Source: Nocardioidaceae bacterium (GTDB lineage: Bacteria; Actinomycetota; Actinomycetes; Propionibacteriales; Nocardioidaceae). From it: a DNA stretch of 64,000 bases. This document shows positions 45,301 to 54,897 of this stretch, in pieces. Position numbers and translations under genes: made by a program. Position 1 is the stretch's first letter. The number at the start of each line of letters is the position of its first letter. Location: positions 1 through 64,000 of the forward strand of contig JAURVT010000028.1 in NCBI GenBank assembly GCA_030655315.1, in the 5' to 3' direction. A model generated the notes under the pieces. That model worked only from the letters and a program-made list of their open reading frames with translations, had not been told where the DNA came from and made no database searches.

Positions 45301-45339
45301 ACGAGGCCCCCGACACCTGCACGGTGTCGGGGGCCTCGT
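45301..45339 (+). terminator. Hairpin terminator of the ctaE-qcrCAB operon
   Basis: Perfect 17-bp stem (45301-45317 with 45323-45339) and 5-base loop, 14 bases past the qcrB stop. Confidence 0.85.
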
Positions 45340-45466
45340 CGTTCGTGCCCCTCCCCTCCCCCGGTGGCGCCTCAGCACCCACGGTCGACCGTCGGACGGT
45401 GGCTGGGGCCGCCGAGGATCGTGGCTGGGCGACCGCCCGCCGCCGCCCCACGCCGGGGAGACATGA

Positions 45467-45502
45467 CTGCGGCCCCACGAGAGTCCTCTCGTGGGGCCGC
45501 AG
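45467..45502 (-). terminator. Hairpin terminator of the L,D-transpeptidase gene
   Basis: Perfect 16-bp stem (45467-45482 with 45487-45502) and 4-base loop, about 32 bases past the stop of the minus-strand gene. With the preceding hairpin it fills much of the 248-bp convergent gap 45287-45534. Confidence 0.8.
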
Positions 45503-45534
45503 GTGGCCGTGTGAGCGCCGCGGGGGCGCGAGCC

Positions 45535-46776
45535 TCAGCCGAGTGCCGAGCCCTTCTTGAACGCGTCGTAGGACTCGTTCCAGTCCGTCCAGCCGTTGTC
45601 CTCCTCGAGGGACCGCGGGCTGTCGACGAACTTGACGACGTCACCGCGGTGCGAGATCTCGTAGAGCCACTGCGCGTTGGCCGTGCTCAGGCCGACGCAG
45701 CCGTGGCTGACGTTGGCCGAGCCCTGCGAGCCGGCCGACCAGGGGGCGGCGTGGATGAACTCGCCGGAGTTCGTCACCCGCATGGCGTAGCGGACGTCGG
45801 GGATGTCGTAGTACTCCGGGGAGTCCTCCGAGACGCCCGTGGTGGCGGCGTCCATCCGCTTGACGGTGAACTTCTCCATGATGATCTTGGTGCCCTCGCG
45901 GGTCTCCAGGCCGTCCTTGCCCGTCGTGACGGGCAGCGTGCGGGCGACCTTGCCGTCGACCCGGACGGTCATCGAGTGCCCGCCGACGTCGACGGTGCTG
46001 ACGACCTTCTTGCCGACCGTGAACGCGGTGTAGCGGTTCTCCTGGCCGTACACGCCGTTGCCGGCCGCGACGCCGTTGAGCCGGGCGCGGACCTTCACCT
46101 GGGTACCGGCGGGCCAGTAGTCGCGGGGGCGGTAGCGGACCTCGGTGTCGCTGATCCAGCTCCAGGTGCCCTCGACCTTCGGGGTGGACTCCACCTCGAG
46201 GCGCTTCTCGAACGCGGCCTTGTCCTCGACCGGGATGTCGAACCGGACGACGACGGGCATGCCCACGCCGACGGTCTCGCCGCGCAACGGCTGCAGGCTC
46301 GGGAACGTCTGCTGGTCGAGGGTGAGGTCGTTGGTGGTGAAGCTGCTGCGCTGGTCGACGGTGCGGCCGTCGGCGTTGGTGGCCGCGGCGACGACCGTGT
46401 AGGTCTGCCCGGGGTCGAGCATGTCGCGCGCCGTCCACGTGGTGCCGGCGGCGTCGACGGAGCCGGGCACGGTGGTCTTGTCGGTGGGCGCGTCACCGGA
46501 GTAGACGGACACCTCGCCGAGGGTGCCACCCTGGGCGGTCGCGGAGACCTGGGTGTCGACGTCCACCGTCGCGCCGTCCTCGACGTTCAGCGTCACCGAG
46601 GCGGGGGCGGCCGCCTGCTTGGAGGACGCCGGGGAGGCGTCCGAACCGGACTCGTCGGTGGCACCACCGCCCGAGCTCGATCCCGTGCACCCGACGAGGG
46701 TCACGAGGGCGGTGGCGACGGCCGCGGCCGCGAGGCCCCGACGGACGGGGGTGGGCACGCTCGATCGCGGGCTCAT
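45535..46776 (-). CDS. L,D-transpeptidase lipoprotein with Ig-like domains
   Basis: A 413-residue cell-wall enzyme that makes 3-3 peptidoglycan cross-links. The signal peptide ends in lipobox L-V-G-C with Cys30 as lipid site, followed by a Ser/Gly linker, two Ig-like domains at about 60-250 and a YkuD catalytic domain with the H-x-S-H-G-C-V type site (S-A-N-V-S-H-G-C-V) and F-I-H-A-A-P upstream. This is the plan of LdtMt2. GGAG precedes the ATG at 46776. It sits between the qcr and cta clusters, where mycobacteria have mmpS3 and Rv2197c (from memory). Confidence 0.93.
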   Translation of the reverse strand: MSPRSSVPTPVRRGLAAAAVATALVTLVGCTGSSSGGGATDESGSDASPASSKQAAAPASVTLNVEDGATVDVDTQVSATAQGGTLGEVSVYSGDAPTDKTTVPGSVDAAGTTWTARDMLDPGQTYTVVAAATNADGRTVDQRSSFTTNDLTLDQQTFPSLQPLRGETVGVGMPVVVRFDIPVEDKAAFEKRLEVESTPKVEGTWSWISDTEVRYRPRDYWPAGTQVKVRARLNGVAAGNGVYGQENRYTAFTVGKKVVSTVDVGGHSMTVRVDGKVARTLPVTTGKDGLETREGTKIIMEKFTVKRMDAATTGVSEDSPEYYDIPDVRYAMRVTNSGEFIHAAPWSAGSQGSANVSHGCVGLSTANAQWLYEISHRGDVVKFVDSPRSLEEDNGWTDWNESYDAFKKGSALG

Positions 46777-46823
46777 GGCGCTCCAAGGGGAGAAACTGGT
46801 ACAGATCCTCACCAGCTTAGCAA

Positions 46824-46866
46824 CGCGGCGTGACGGAACCGGAATGACCGGACACGCCACGCCGCG
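46824..46866 (-). terminator. Hairpin after ctaF
   Basis: CGCGGCGTG at 46824-46832 pairs with CACGCCGCG at 46858-46866 around a looser centre with a small CCGG stem. It lies directly past the ctaF stop and before the L,D-transpeptidase gene. Confidence 0.6.
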
Positions 46867-46872
46867 CGTGGA

Positions 46873-47268
46873 TCAGTGGGCGTGGACGCCCCGGTAGTAC
46901 TCGTAGACCCAGCCGATGACGGTGACCGCGCCGATGCCGGCGCCGATGATGAACATCCACCAGCCGATGACCAGGCCCACGACGATGACCAGGAAGGCCA
47001 GCGCCGCGAACAGCGGCCACCAGGAGTAGGGCGGGAAGAAGCCCAGCTCTCCGGCCCCCTCGACGATCTCGCCCTCCTGGCGGTCCTCGGGACGGTCCGG
47101 GATCTGCTTGGCGACGACGCCCAGGTAGAACGCCAGCAGGGTGGCCAGCAGCGTGGTCATGACGAGCGCGCTGGTGCCCGTGGGGTCACCGCTCATCAAC
47201 CAGTAGACCGGCGAGACGGCGGCGAAGAAGATGCCGCAGATACCGATGGTCCAGGCTTCGATCTTCAC
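46873..47268 (-). CDS. ctaF: Cytochrome c oxidase polypeptide 4
   Basis: A 131-residue small membrane subunit with four helices, specific to the actinobacterial aa3 oxidase. It begins K-I-E-A-W-T-I-G and has the family's [12 protein letters not shown] segment between the helix pairs. The GTG at 47268 overlaps the ctaD stop by 4 bp, which fixes the start. Last gene of ctaC-ctaD-ctaF. Confidence 0.95.
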   Translation of the reverse strand: MKIEAWTIGICGIFFAAVSPVYWLMSGDPTGTSALVMTTLLATLLAFYLGVVAKQIPDRPEDRQEGEIVEGAGELGFFPPYSWWPLFAALAFLVIVVGLVIGWWMFIIGAGIGAVTVIGWVYEYYRGVHAH

Positions 47269-49040
47269 GCGTCGCCCTCCTTGTTCTTCCGGGCTGCGCC
47301 GCCCAGCGCGTCCTCGCGACCGGCCATGTCGGGCGCGTCGGCGATGCCGCCGCCGCCCAGGCCCTCGTTGTCCTCGAGCTCCATCGCCGCGATCTCGGGG
47401 TGGTGGAGGTCGAACGCCGGGCTCTCCGAGCGGATGCGCGGCAGGGTGGTGAAGTTGTGGCGCGGCGGCGGGCAGGAGGTGGCCCACTCGAGCGAGCGGC
47501 CCCAGCCCCACGGGTCGTCGACGCCGACGACCGGGTTCTGCCGCGACTTCCACACGTTGTAGAGGAACGGCAGCGTGGAGGCACCCAGCACGAAGGCCCC
47601 GACGCTGGAGATCTGGTTCAGGACCGTGAACCCGTCGGCGGCGGCGTAGTCCGCGTAGCGACGCGGCATGCCCTCGACGCCCAGCCAGTGCTGGACCAGG
47701 AACGTCAGGTGGAAGCCGATGAAGAGCAGCCAGAAGTGGATCTTGCCGAGGCGCTCGTCGAGCATGCGCCCGGTGAACTTGGGCCACCAGAAGTAGAACC
47801 CGGCGAACATCGCGAAGACGACGGTGCCGAAGACCACGTAGTGGAAGTGCGCGACCACGAAGTAGCTGTCGGACAGCTGGAAGTCGAGCGCGGGCGAGGC
47901 CAGGATGACGCCGGTCAGACCACCGAACAGGAAGGTGACCAGGAAGCCCAGCGCGAAGATCAGCGGGGTGTCGAAGGACAGCGAGCCGCCCCACAGCGTG
48001 CCGATCCAGTTGAAGAACTTGACGCCGGTGGGCACCGCGATCAGGAACGTCATGAAGGAGAAGAACGCGAGGTCGACCGCTCCGGTGACGTACATGTGGT
48101 GCGCCCAGACGGCCACCGACAGCGCGGCGATCGCCAGGGTGGCGCCGACCAGGCCGACGTAGCCGAAGATCGGCTTGCGGGCGAAGACCGGGAAGATCTC
48201 GGTCACGATGCCGAAGAACGGCAGCGCGATGATGTAGACCTCGGGGTGCCCGAAGAACCAGAACAGGTGCTGCCACAGGATCGGCCCGCCGTTGGCGGCG
48301 TCGAAGACGTGGGCCCCGAGCTGGCGGTCGGCCAGCAGGGCCAGCAGCGCGCCGGCGAAGATCGGGAACGCGATGAGCACCAGGAGGCTGGTGACCAGCG
48401 TGTTCCAGGTGAAGATCGGCATCCGGAACATCGTCATGCCGGGCGCGCGCATGCAGAAGATCGTGGTGATGAAGTTGACGGCGCCGAGGATCGTGCCGAG
48501 ACCCGCCATGTAGAGGCCGACGATCCACAGGTCGCCGCCGATGCCCGGTGAGTTGACCGCGTCGCTCAGCGGCGCGTAGGCGAACCAGCCGAAGCTGGCG
48601 GCGCCACCGGGGACGAAGAAGCCCGACACGACGGTCAGGCCGCCGAACAGGTACAGCCAGTAGCTGAACATGTTGAGGCGCGGGAACGCGACGTCGGGGG
48701 CACCGATCTGTAGCGGCATGATCGCGTTGGAGAACCCGAAGAACAGGGGCGTCGCGAACAGCAGCAGCATGATCGTGCCGTGCATCGTGAAGAGCTGGTT
48801 GTACGTCTCGTCGTCGACGATCTGGGTGCCCGGCGCGGCCAGCTCGGCGCGGATCAGGAGCGCCAGGATGCCGCCGATGATGAAGAAGGCGAACGACGTC
48901 GTGAGGTACAGGTTGCCGATCAGCTTGTGGTCGGTCGTGGTCATCAGGCGGACGGCCTGCTGCCCCAGCGTGCGGGTCGGGGCGGTGCCCGCCCGGCTGG
49001 TCGTGGCGCTCCCGGTGTTGCGCTCGGCGTAGGTCGCCAT
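47265..49040 (-). CDS. ctaD: Cytochrome c oxidase (aa3) subunit I
   Basis: The 591-residue catalytic subunit, which reduces oxygen and pumps protons. Twelve helices; heme and copper ligands are visible in [15 protein letters not shown] (His-Tyr pair), W-A-H-H-M-Y and A-H-F-H-Y-V-V. A hydrophilic C-terminal tail of about 60 residues ends in charged sequence. Its ATG shares one base with the ctaC stop (TGATG), and its stop overlaps ctaF by 4 bp, so the three genes are coupled. Confidence 0.97.
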   Translation of the reverse strand: MATYAERNTGSATTSRAGTAPTRTLGQQAVRLMTTTDHKLIGNLYLTTSFAFFIIGGILALLIRAELAAPGTQIVDDETYNQLFTMHGTIMLLLFATPLFFGFSNAIMPLQIGAPDVAFPRLNMFSYWLYLFGGLTVVSGFFVPGGAASFGWFAYAPLSDAVNSPGIGGDLWIVGLYMAGLGTILGAVNFITTIFCMRAPGMTMFRMPIFTWNTLVTSLLVLIAFPIFAGALLALLADRQLGAHVFDAANGGPILWQHLFWFFGHPEVYIIALPFFGIVTEIFPVFARKPIFGYVGLVGATLAIAALSVAVWAHHMYVTGAVDLAFFSFMTFLIAVPTGVKFFNWIGTLWGGSLSFDTPLIFALGFLVTFLFGGLTGVILASPALDFQLSDSYFVVAHFHYVVFGTVVFAMFAGFYFWWPKFTGRMLDERLGKIHFWLLFIGFHLTFLVQHWLGVEGMPRRYADYAAADGFTVLNQISSVGAFVLGASTLPFLYNVWKSRQNPVVGVDDPWGWGRSLEWATSCPPPRHNFTTLPRIRSESPAFDLHHPEIAAMELEDNEGLGGGGIADAPDMAGREDALGGAARKNKEGDA

Positions 49041-49912
49041 CACTCGGTTCCGTTCTCTTCGAGTCCGTCGATGGTGTCCGCGCTCGCGCCACCCTGCGGG
49101 GCGCCGACCTGACCGATCTGCTGCAGCTCGCGCAGGTGGGCGTCGTACTCGGCGCGGGTGACGACGTTGACCTTGAAGATCATCCGCGAGTGGTACATGC
49201 CGCACAGCTCGGCGCAGCGGCCGGTGAAGGTGCCGGTCCGGGTGGGCGTCAGGTCGAAGGTGTTCTTGCGACCCGGGACGACGTCCATCTTGAAGTAGAA
49301 CTCCGGCACCCAGAAGGAGTGGATGACGTCGGGCGAGCGGAGGTCGAAGCGCACCGACTCGTCGACCGGCAGGTACAGCTCGGTGGGCTCGGCGGGCGTG
49401 CCGAGGTCGAAGACGTCCTCGCCGACGGCGCTCTCGTCGAGGTAGTTGAAGGCCCACTGCCACTTGAACCCGACGACCTCGACGGTGTGGTCGGGGTCGT
49501 CGACCTTCTCGAGCATCTTGTTCTGGGTGTCGACGGTGTGGAAGAAGAACACCGCGACCACGATCACCGGGGCGATCGTGTAGAGCACCTCGATGGGGAG
49601 GTTGTAGCGCACCTGCGAGGGGATCTCGTCCTCCGAGCGCTGGCGGTACCGCACCATCGCGAAGACGATCAGACCGAAGACCAGCACGAAGGTGACCAGC
49701 ACGGCGATCCAGGCGCCCAGCCAGAGGTCGAACATCGCGCCGCTGCGGTCGCTCGCGGCGACGGGCAGCGCGAGGCGCTTGAACTCGCTGGGGTCGGTCG
49801 ACGAGCACCCGGTGAGGAGCAGCGTCAGGCCGGCGACGGCCGCGACGGCAGCCTTGGGCGCGCGGCGGCCACGGGTGCGGCCGGCGTTGTGCGCAGTAGG
49901 AGCAGGACCCAC
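49040..49912 (-). CDS. ctaC: Cytochrome c oxidase (aa3) subunit II
   Basis: A 290-residue lipoprotein-type subunit that takes electrons from QcrC. After a basic N-terminal stretch and a signal with lipobox L-L-T-G-C come two membrane helices and the copper A domain with [12 protein letters not shown]; the W-Q-W-A-F-N-Y segment marks the electron entry site. GTG at 49912 is chosen because AGGAAGG lies 6 bases upstream; the frame is open to 50029. First gene of ctaC-ctaD-ctaF. Confidence 0.95.
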   Translation of the reverse strand: MGPAPTAHNAGRTRGRRAPKAAVAAVAGLTLLLTGCSSTDPSEFKRLALPVAASDRSGAMFDLWLGAWIAVLVTFVLVFGLIVFAMVRYRQRSEDEIPSQVRYNLPIEVLYTIAPVIVVAVFFFHTVDTQNKMLEKVDDPDHTVEVVGFKWQWAFNYLDESAVGEDVFDLGTPAEPTELYLPVDESVRFDLRSPDVIHSFWVPEFYFKMDVVPGRKNTFDLTPTRTGTFTGRCAELCGMYHSRMIFKVNVVTRAEYDAHLRELQQIGQVGAPQGGASADTIDGLEENGTE

Positions 49913-50025
49913 GGGGCGCCTTCCTCTTCGAGCGTTCAGCAGGGTGCTAACAGACCTGAGCAGCGTACCCCGGCACCCCCCTGGTGCGACGTTCAGGTCA
50001 CCCTCAGGATCGGTGCCGGTGGGCC

Positions 50026-51006
50026 TCATTCGGGGACGCTCAGGACGCCCGCGACCTCGTCCCAGGCGTCACTCCCGTACGCGCCGGCGAATCGCTTGCC
50101 GAACGGCCCGCGACGCAGCTCGTACTCCTGCGTGCCCGTGGTCTCGACGACGCCCGCGGCGAGCGCGCAGCCGACCTGCGCGGCGCGCTCGAGTCCCAGC
50201 CCGACCTCGATGGCGGCGAGGAACCCGGCACGGAAGGAGTCCCCGACGCCGGTGGGGTCGACGGCCAGGACGTCCGGGACCGCGGCGACCTCGACGGGCG
50301 CCTGCCCCGCAGCCTGGACGGTGACGCCGTCGGCGCCTCGGGTGATGACGCGGGTGCCCACGCGTGCCGCGATCTCGTCGGCGCTCCACCCCGTGCGGCG
50401 CTCGGTGAGGGCGGCCTCGTACTCGTTGGTGAACAGGTAGGTCGCCCCGTCGACCAGCCCGCGAATGGTCTCGCCGTCGGCGAAGGCCAGCTGCTGGGAC
50501 GGGTCGGCGGCGAACGGGATGCCGAGGTCGCGGCAGGTCTGCGTGTGCCGCAGCATGCCGTCGGGGTCGTCCGGGCCCACGAGCACGAGGTCGAAGCCGC
50601 GCTCGGCGTGCAGGGCGGCCAGGTCGATGTCGCGCGCCTCGCTCATCGCCCCGGCGTAGAACGTCGCGAACTGGGCGTGGGTCTCGTCGGTCGTGCAGAC
50701 GAAGCGCGCGGTGTGCTGGGTCGTCGAGACGAGGACGCCGCCGCAGTCGACGCCGTGGTCCTCGAGCCAGCCGCGGTACTCGTCGAAGTCGCGCCCGACC
50801 GCACCGACCAGCACCGGCCGCAGGCCGAGCGCCGCGAGGCCGAAGGAGATGTTCGCGCCGCACCCGCCGCGTCGGACCTGGAGGTCGTCGACCAGGAAGG
50901 AGACCGAGATCTTGTCGAGCTGCTCGACCACGAGGGAGTCCGCGAAGCGGCCCTCGAACTTCATCAGGTGGTCGGTGGCGATGGATCCGGTCACGGCGAT
51001 CGGCAT
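50026..51006 (-). CDS. adoK: PfkB-family kinase, probable adenosine kinase
   Basis: A 326-residue ribokinase-fold enzyme. It has G-G-C-G-A-N-I near the substrate site and the catalytic D-P-T-G-V-G-D-S-F-R-A-G-F with its base Asp near residue 265. Mycobacterial Rv2202c, at the same position between ctaC and erpA, is an adenosine kinase, so purine salvage is likely, but annotation as a general carbohydrate kinase is also used. asnB and Rv2203, which flank it in mycobacteria, are absent here. ATG at 51006 is chosen since M-P-I-A-V-T-G-S-I begins the fold. Confidence 0.85.
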   Translation of the reverse strand: MPIAVTGSIATDHLMKFEGRFADSLVVEQLDKISVSFLVDDLQVRRGGCGANISFGLAALGLRPVLVGAVGRDFDEYRGWLEDHGVDCGGVLVSTTQHTARFVCTTDETHAQFATFYAGAMSEARDIDLAALHAERGFDLVLVGPDDPDGMLRHTQTCRDLGIPFAADPSQQLAFADGETIRGLVDGATYLFTNEYEAALTERRTGWSADEIAARVGTRVITRGADGVTVQAAGQAPVEVAAVPDVLAVDPTGVGDSFRAGFLAAIEVGLGLERAAQVGCALAAGVVETTGTQEYELRRGPFGKRFAGAYGSDAWDEVAGVLSVPE

Positions 51007-51042
51007 GGGGGCTCCGTTACGAGGGCGCTGCTGGGGCATGAC

Positions 51043-51077
51043 GAGAGGCGCCGCCCCCGGTGGGGACGACGCCTCTC
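51043..51077 (-). terminator. Hairpin between erpA and adoK
   Basis: GAGAGGCG at 51043-51050 pairs with CGCCTCTC at 51070-51077, with further C/G pairs inside. It lies 22 bases past the erpA stop. Confidence 0.65.
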
Positions 51078-51099
51078 AGACTAGAGCGTGGGGGTCGAC

Positions 51100-51459
51100 T
51101 CAGTGGAACGAGTCGCCACAGGCGCAGGAGCCGGTGGCCATCGGGTTGTCGATGGTGAAGCCCTGCTTCTCGATGGTGTCGACGAAGTCGATCGTCGCGC
51201 CGCCGAGGTACGGCAGGCTCATCCGGTCGACGACGACGGCGACGCCGCTGAAGTCCTTGACCTCGTCGCCGTCGAGGTCGCGCTCGTCGAAGAAGAGCTG
51301 GTAGCGCAGGCCGGAGCAGCCGCCGGGCTGGACGGCGATGCGCAGACGCAGGTCGTCACGACCCTCCTGCTGCAGGAGGCTCCGGACCTTGTCGGCGGCG
51401 CCGTCGGTGATGGTCACGCCCTGCGTGGCCTGGGTGGTCTCGGTGTCGTTGACGGTCAT
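51100..51459 (-). CDS. erpA: A-type iron-sulfur cluster insertion protein
   Basis: A 119-residue HesB/IscA-fold carrier with the three cluster cysteines in G-G-C-S-G and C-A-C-G near the C-terminus. It would deliver Fe-S clusters to targets such as IspG or the Rieske protein. Its ATG has a GGGAGA-like site upstream. In the 131-bp region before it a TACGAT (minus strand, near 51545) is a plausible -10 element. The place next to adoK and glycerate kinase fits Rv2204c. Confidence 0.95.
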   Translation of the reverse strand: MTVNDTETTQATQGVTITDGAADKVRSLLQQEGRDDLRLRIAVQPGGCSGLRYQLFFDERDLDGDEVKDFSGVAVVVDRMSLPYLGGATIDFVDTIEKQGFTIDNPMATGSCACGDSFH

Positions 51460-51590
51460 GTGTGAGGTCTCCCGGGGTCGGTGGTGTTCACCTGGGTGCG
51501 TCGTGGGCCGACCACTGCGGATCGTTCGTCGCCGGCTCCACCCATCGTACGCCGCATCCGCAGCCGTACCAGGAGGTGTCCGACACAGCG

Positions 51591-52694
51591 TCAGAAGGAC
51601 CAGGTGCGGGCGACGCGGGTGGCGAGGGTCGACAGGGACGCGGCGGGGTCGCGGACGGCGGCCTCCTCCCCCACCAGGTCGACCACGGCGTACGCGGCCT
51701 CGACGCCCATCGCCCTCATCTCCCGGGCCCCGACCAGCACGCGCCCGGCGAGCACGACGCAGGGCCGGATGGCCTCGCCGGCCACGATCGCGACCGCGTG
51801 GGCGACCTTGCCCTCGCGTGACGAGAAGTCGTAGGCGCCCTCGCCGGTGACCACGACGTCGTGCGCGCCGGCCAGGTCGCGCAGGCCGACGGCCTCGGCG
51901 ACGACCTCGATCCCGGACCGTCGGGTCGCGCCGAGGTGCATCAGCGCGAGCCCGAGGCCTCCTCCGGCGCCCGAGCCGGGGGCGTCGGCCACCCGGCGCT
52001 CGGCGGGCGTGCGCCCGCAGAGCGCGTCGACGTAGCCGTCGAGCACCCGGTCGACGCGCTGACGGGCGTCCTCGTCGAGACCGCGTGAGCCGCCGTGGAC
52101 GTTGGTGGTGCCGAACATGCCCAGCAGCACGGTGGTGACGTCGGTGGCGACGACCAGCTCGACGCCCCGCGCGGCTGCGGCAGCGGCCGTCGCGTCGATC
52201 CGCGTCAGGCCGTCGAGGGCCGACGGGCCGGCGTCCAGGGGGACGTCGGCGGTCGCGCCGAGCGCGGCGAGGAGCCCGGCCCCGCCGTCACTGGTGGCGC
52301 ACCCGCCGATGCCGACGACGACCCGCTCGGGCCCCATCGCCAGGGCCGCGGCGACGGCCTCGCCCACGCCGCGGCTGCTCCCCCGCTCGGGGTCTCCGTC
52401 GCCGGCCAGCTGGGGTCCGCAGGCCTGCGTCGACTCCACGTAGACGGTGCCGTCGTGGGCGAGGAGGGTCATCGGGGTGGGGGCACCGTGGGGCCCGGGG
52501 ACGGTGAGCACCCGGAGCTCCCCGCCCAGCGCCACGTGGAGCACGTCGACGAAGCCGTGTCCGCCGTCGGCCATGGGCGCGAGCGTCACCTGGTCGTCGG
52601 GGGCGCGGCGCAGCCAGCCGTCGGCGATGGCCCGGGCGGCGGCGGGCGCGGTCAGGGTCCCGTCGAAGGCGTCCGGGGCCACGAGCACACGCAT
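51591..52694 (-). CDS. Glycerate kinase (GlxK/GckA family)
   Basis: A 367-residue kinase that phosphorylates D-glycerate. It has the family opening A-P-D-A-F-D-G-T-L-T-A, the P-M-A-D-G-G-H-G loop, G-I-G-G-C-A-T-S-D-G-G-A-G and G-S-G-A-G-G-G-L-G-L. The ATG at 52694 is followed at once by R-V-L-V-A-P-D as in relatives. Rv2205c is the positional counterpart. It is divergent from the GNAT gene, 36 bp away. Confidence 0.93.
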   Translation of the reverse strand: MRVLVAPDAFDGTLTAPAAARAIADGWLRRAPDDQVTLAPMADGGHGFVDVLHVALGGELRVLTVPGPHGAPTPMTLLAHDGTVYVESTQACGPQLAGDGDPERGSSRGVGEAVAAALAMGPERVVVGIGGCATSDGGAGLLAALGATADVPLDAGPSALDGLTRIDATAAAAAARGVELVVATDVTTVLLGMFGTTNVHGGSRGLDEDARQRVDRVLDGYVDALCGRTPAERRVADAPGSGAGGGLGLALMHLGATRRSGIEVVAEAVGLRDLAGAHDVVVTGEGAYDFSSREGKVAHAVAIVAGEAIRPCVVLAGRVLVGAREMRAMGVEAAYAVVDLVGEEAAVRDPAASLSTLATRVARTWSF

Positions 52695-52730
52695 GACGCC
52701 ATCCTCACCCATGTCGTCCAGACTCGTGCC

Positions 52731-53603
52731 ATGCAGATCCGACCGATGCGCCCCTCCGACGTCGACGCGGCCGAGCAGCTGAGCGCCGACGCGATGCTCG
52801 AGCTCGGCGAGCGCACCCGGCTCGCGGCCGGGCCGCCCGCGACACGGCGCGCGGACTGGTGGCAGGGGCAGTGGCGGCGGCGCGCCCTGCACCTGGTGGA
52901 GCACGACGGGCCCGGGTGCTGGGTGGCCGAGGACGACGAGGGCCTGCTCGGGCTCGCCGTATCGATGCGACGCGACACGATGTGGGGACTGGCATCGTTC
53001 TTCGTCCGTCCCGGCGCCCAGAGCCGCGGCGTGGGCAAGGCGCTCCTCGACGGCGCGCTCACGCACTCGATCGGCTGCACCCGGGGCATGCTCTGCGCCA
53101 CGACGGACCCGCGCGCACTGCGCCGCTACCACCGGGCCGGGTTCCGGCTGTACCCCACCATGTGCGCCGAGGGGCCGATCGACCGGTCGCTGCTGCCGGT
53201 GGTCGAGCACGTGCGCGAGGGCTCGCAGTCCGACCTCGACCTGATGGAGTCGGTGGACCGCCAGACCCGGGCCGCCACGCACGGGCCCGACCACGCGTTC
53301 ATGGGCGCCGCCCAGCCGCTGCTGGTCAGCGACAGCCACCTCGGTTCCGGCTACGCCTACCTCACGCCCTCGGGCGCCTACCTGCTCGCGGCGACGTCCG
53401 AGCGCACCGCCACCGCCCTGCTCTGGGAGTCGATCGCCCGCACCGAGGGCGACACCTTCGCCGTCCGTCAGGTGACCGGCGAGCAGGACTGGCTGGTCGA
53501 CGTCGCCATGGCCGCACGCCTGACCCTCCGCCAGGAGGGCTACCTGGCGCTGCAGGGCATGCGTCCCCCGACGACGTACGTGCCGTCGCCGCACTTCATG
53601 TAG
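52731..53603 (+). CDS. GNAT N-acetyltransferase
   Basis: A 290-residue protein with an N-terminal GNAT domain (about 1-150) carrying R-P-G-A-Q-S-R-G-V-G-K-A, and a C-terminal part with a second, weaker GNAT-like fold that lacks the CoA loop. The first half may be active and the second structural. ATG at 52731 is preceded by CAGACT at 6 bases, with no ribosome binding site. Acceptor unknown. Convergent with the aminotransferase gene, 7 bp between stops. Confidence 0.85.
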   Translation: MQIRPMRPSDVDAAEQLSADAMLELGERTRLAAGPPATRRADWWQGQWRRRALHLVEHDGPGCWVAEDDEGLLGLAVSMRRDTMWGLASFFVRPGAQSRGVGKALLDGALTHSIGCTRGMLCATTDPRALRRYHRAGFRLYPTMCAEGPIDRSLLPVVEHVREGSQSDLDLMESVDRQTRAATHGPDHAFMGAAQPLLVSDSHLGSGYAYLTPSGAYLLAATSERTATALLWESIARTEGDTFAVRQVTGEQDWLVDVAMAARLTLRQEGYLALQGMRPPTTYVPSPHFM

Positions 53604-53610
53604 GCGGCCC

Positions 53611-54885
53611 TCAGGCGGTGGCGGCCTCGGCCGCGGCGAGCAGCACGCAGGTGGCGACGCCGTCGACGGCCACCTGCACCTCCTCGAGCGGCGGGAAGGT
53701 GGGGGCGAGCCGGATGTTCTGGTCGCGCGGGTCCGTGCCGTAGGGGTAGGTGGCCCCGGCGGGCGTGAGGACGATGCCGGCGGCCTTGGCGAGCTCGACG
53801 ACGCGCGACGCGGTGCCGGGCACCACGTCGAGGCTGACGAAGTACCCGCCGACCGGAGTGGTCCACGTGGCCACGTCCCGTCCGCCGAGCCTGGTCTCCA
53901 GGGCCCCGACGACGGCCTCGAACTTCGGCGCCAGGATCGCGCGGTGCTTCGCCATGTGGGCGCGGACGCCGTCGGCGTCGCCGAAGAACAGCGCGTGCCG
54001 CAGGTGGTTGACCTTGTCGGGCCCGATGGACTGCTTGGCGAGGTGGCTCTTGAACCAGGTGACGTTGGCCGGCGACGACCCGAAGAACGCCACGCCGGAG
54101 CCGGCGAAGGTGATCTTGGAGGTCGACGCGTAGAGCAGGATCCGGTCGGGGTTGCCCGCGACGGCCGCGAGCGACAGCGCGTCGGCGGTCTTGGCCTCCT
54201 CGGTGGTGAGGTGGTGCACGGAGTAGGCGTTGTCCCAGATGATGCGGAAGTCGGGCGCGGCCGTCGGCATCGAGGTGAGCCGTGCGGCGACCTCCTGCGA
54301 GACCACCGAGCCGTCGGGGTTGGCGTAGGTGGGGACGACCCACATGCCCTTGATCGTCGGGTCGTCGGCGACGAGCGCGGCGACCGCCTCGGCATCGGGA
54401 CCGTCCTCGTTCATCGCGACGGTGACCATCTCGATGCCGAACTCCTCGCAGAGCGCGAAGTGGCGGTCGTAGCCCGGAGCCGGGCAGATGAACTTGACCG
54501 TCTCCTCCTGCGACCACGGGCGCTCGGAGTCCTGGGTGCCGTGCAGCATCGCGTAGGCGATCGTGTCGTGCATCAGCGTCAGGCTCGCGCCGTTGGCGGC
54601 CATCAGCTGCGCGACGGGCACGTCGAGCAGCTCGGCGAAGATCTGCCGCAGCTGCGGGAGGCCGTCGAGCCCGCCGTAGTTGCGCACGTCGGTGCCGTCG
54701 TCGGCCCTGTAGTTGCCCCGGCCCGGCAGGCCCAGCAGCTCGTCGGACAGGTCCAGCTGCTCCGCCGAGGGCTTGCCACGCGTCAGGTCGAGCTTCAGGC
54801 CACGCGCCTGCAGCGCGGAGTAGTCCTCGCGCAGCGTGGTGAGCAGGGTGTCGAGCTGGTCCTGGGGCAGGTCAGAGAGCGTCAC
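53611..54885 (-). CDS. Aspartate aminotransferase-type PLP enzyme (PF12897-like)
   Basis: A 424-residue class I/II aminotransferase of the actinobacterial group in which the order of motifs is R-G-K-P-S near residue 36, G-A-S-L-T-L for phosphate contacts, Y-A-N-P-D-G-S, the D-N-A-Y segment, and the PLP lysine in Y-A-S-T-S-K-I-T-F-A-G-S-G. It likely makes aspartate from oxaloacetate and glutamate. GTG at 54885 is preceded by TAGGGT at 6 bases. It stands alone, with a gene-free region upstream. Confidence 0.9.
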   Translation of the reverse strand: MTLSDLPQDQLDTLLTTLREDYSALQARGLKLDLTRGKPSAEQLDLSDELLGLPGRGNYRADDGTDVRNYGGLDGLPQLRQIFAELLDVPVAQLMAANGASLTLMHDTIAYAMLHGTQDSERPWSQEETVKFICPAPGYDRHFALCEEFGIEMVTVAMNEDGPDAEAVAALVADDPTIKGMWVVPTYANPDGSVVSQEVAARLTSMPTAAPDFRIIWDNAYSVHHLTTEEAKTADALSLAAVAGNPDRILLYASTSKITFAGSGVAFFGSSPANVTWFKSHLAKQSIGPDKVNHLRHALFFGDADGVRAHMAKHRAILAPKFEAVVGALETRLGGRDVATWTTPVGGYFVSLDVVPGTASRVVELAKAAGIVLTPAGATYPYGTDPRDQNIRLAPTFPPLEEVQVAVDGVATCVLLAAAEAATA

Positions 54886-54891
54886 GCCTGC

Positions 54892-54897
54892 ACCCTA
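54892..54897 (-). promoter_or_regulatory. Leaderless-type -10 element of the aminotransferase gene
   Basis: On the minus strand TAGGGT, 6 bases, then GTG at 54885. Confidence 0.5.
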
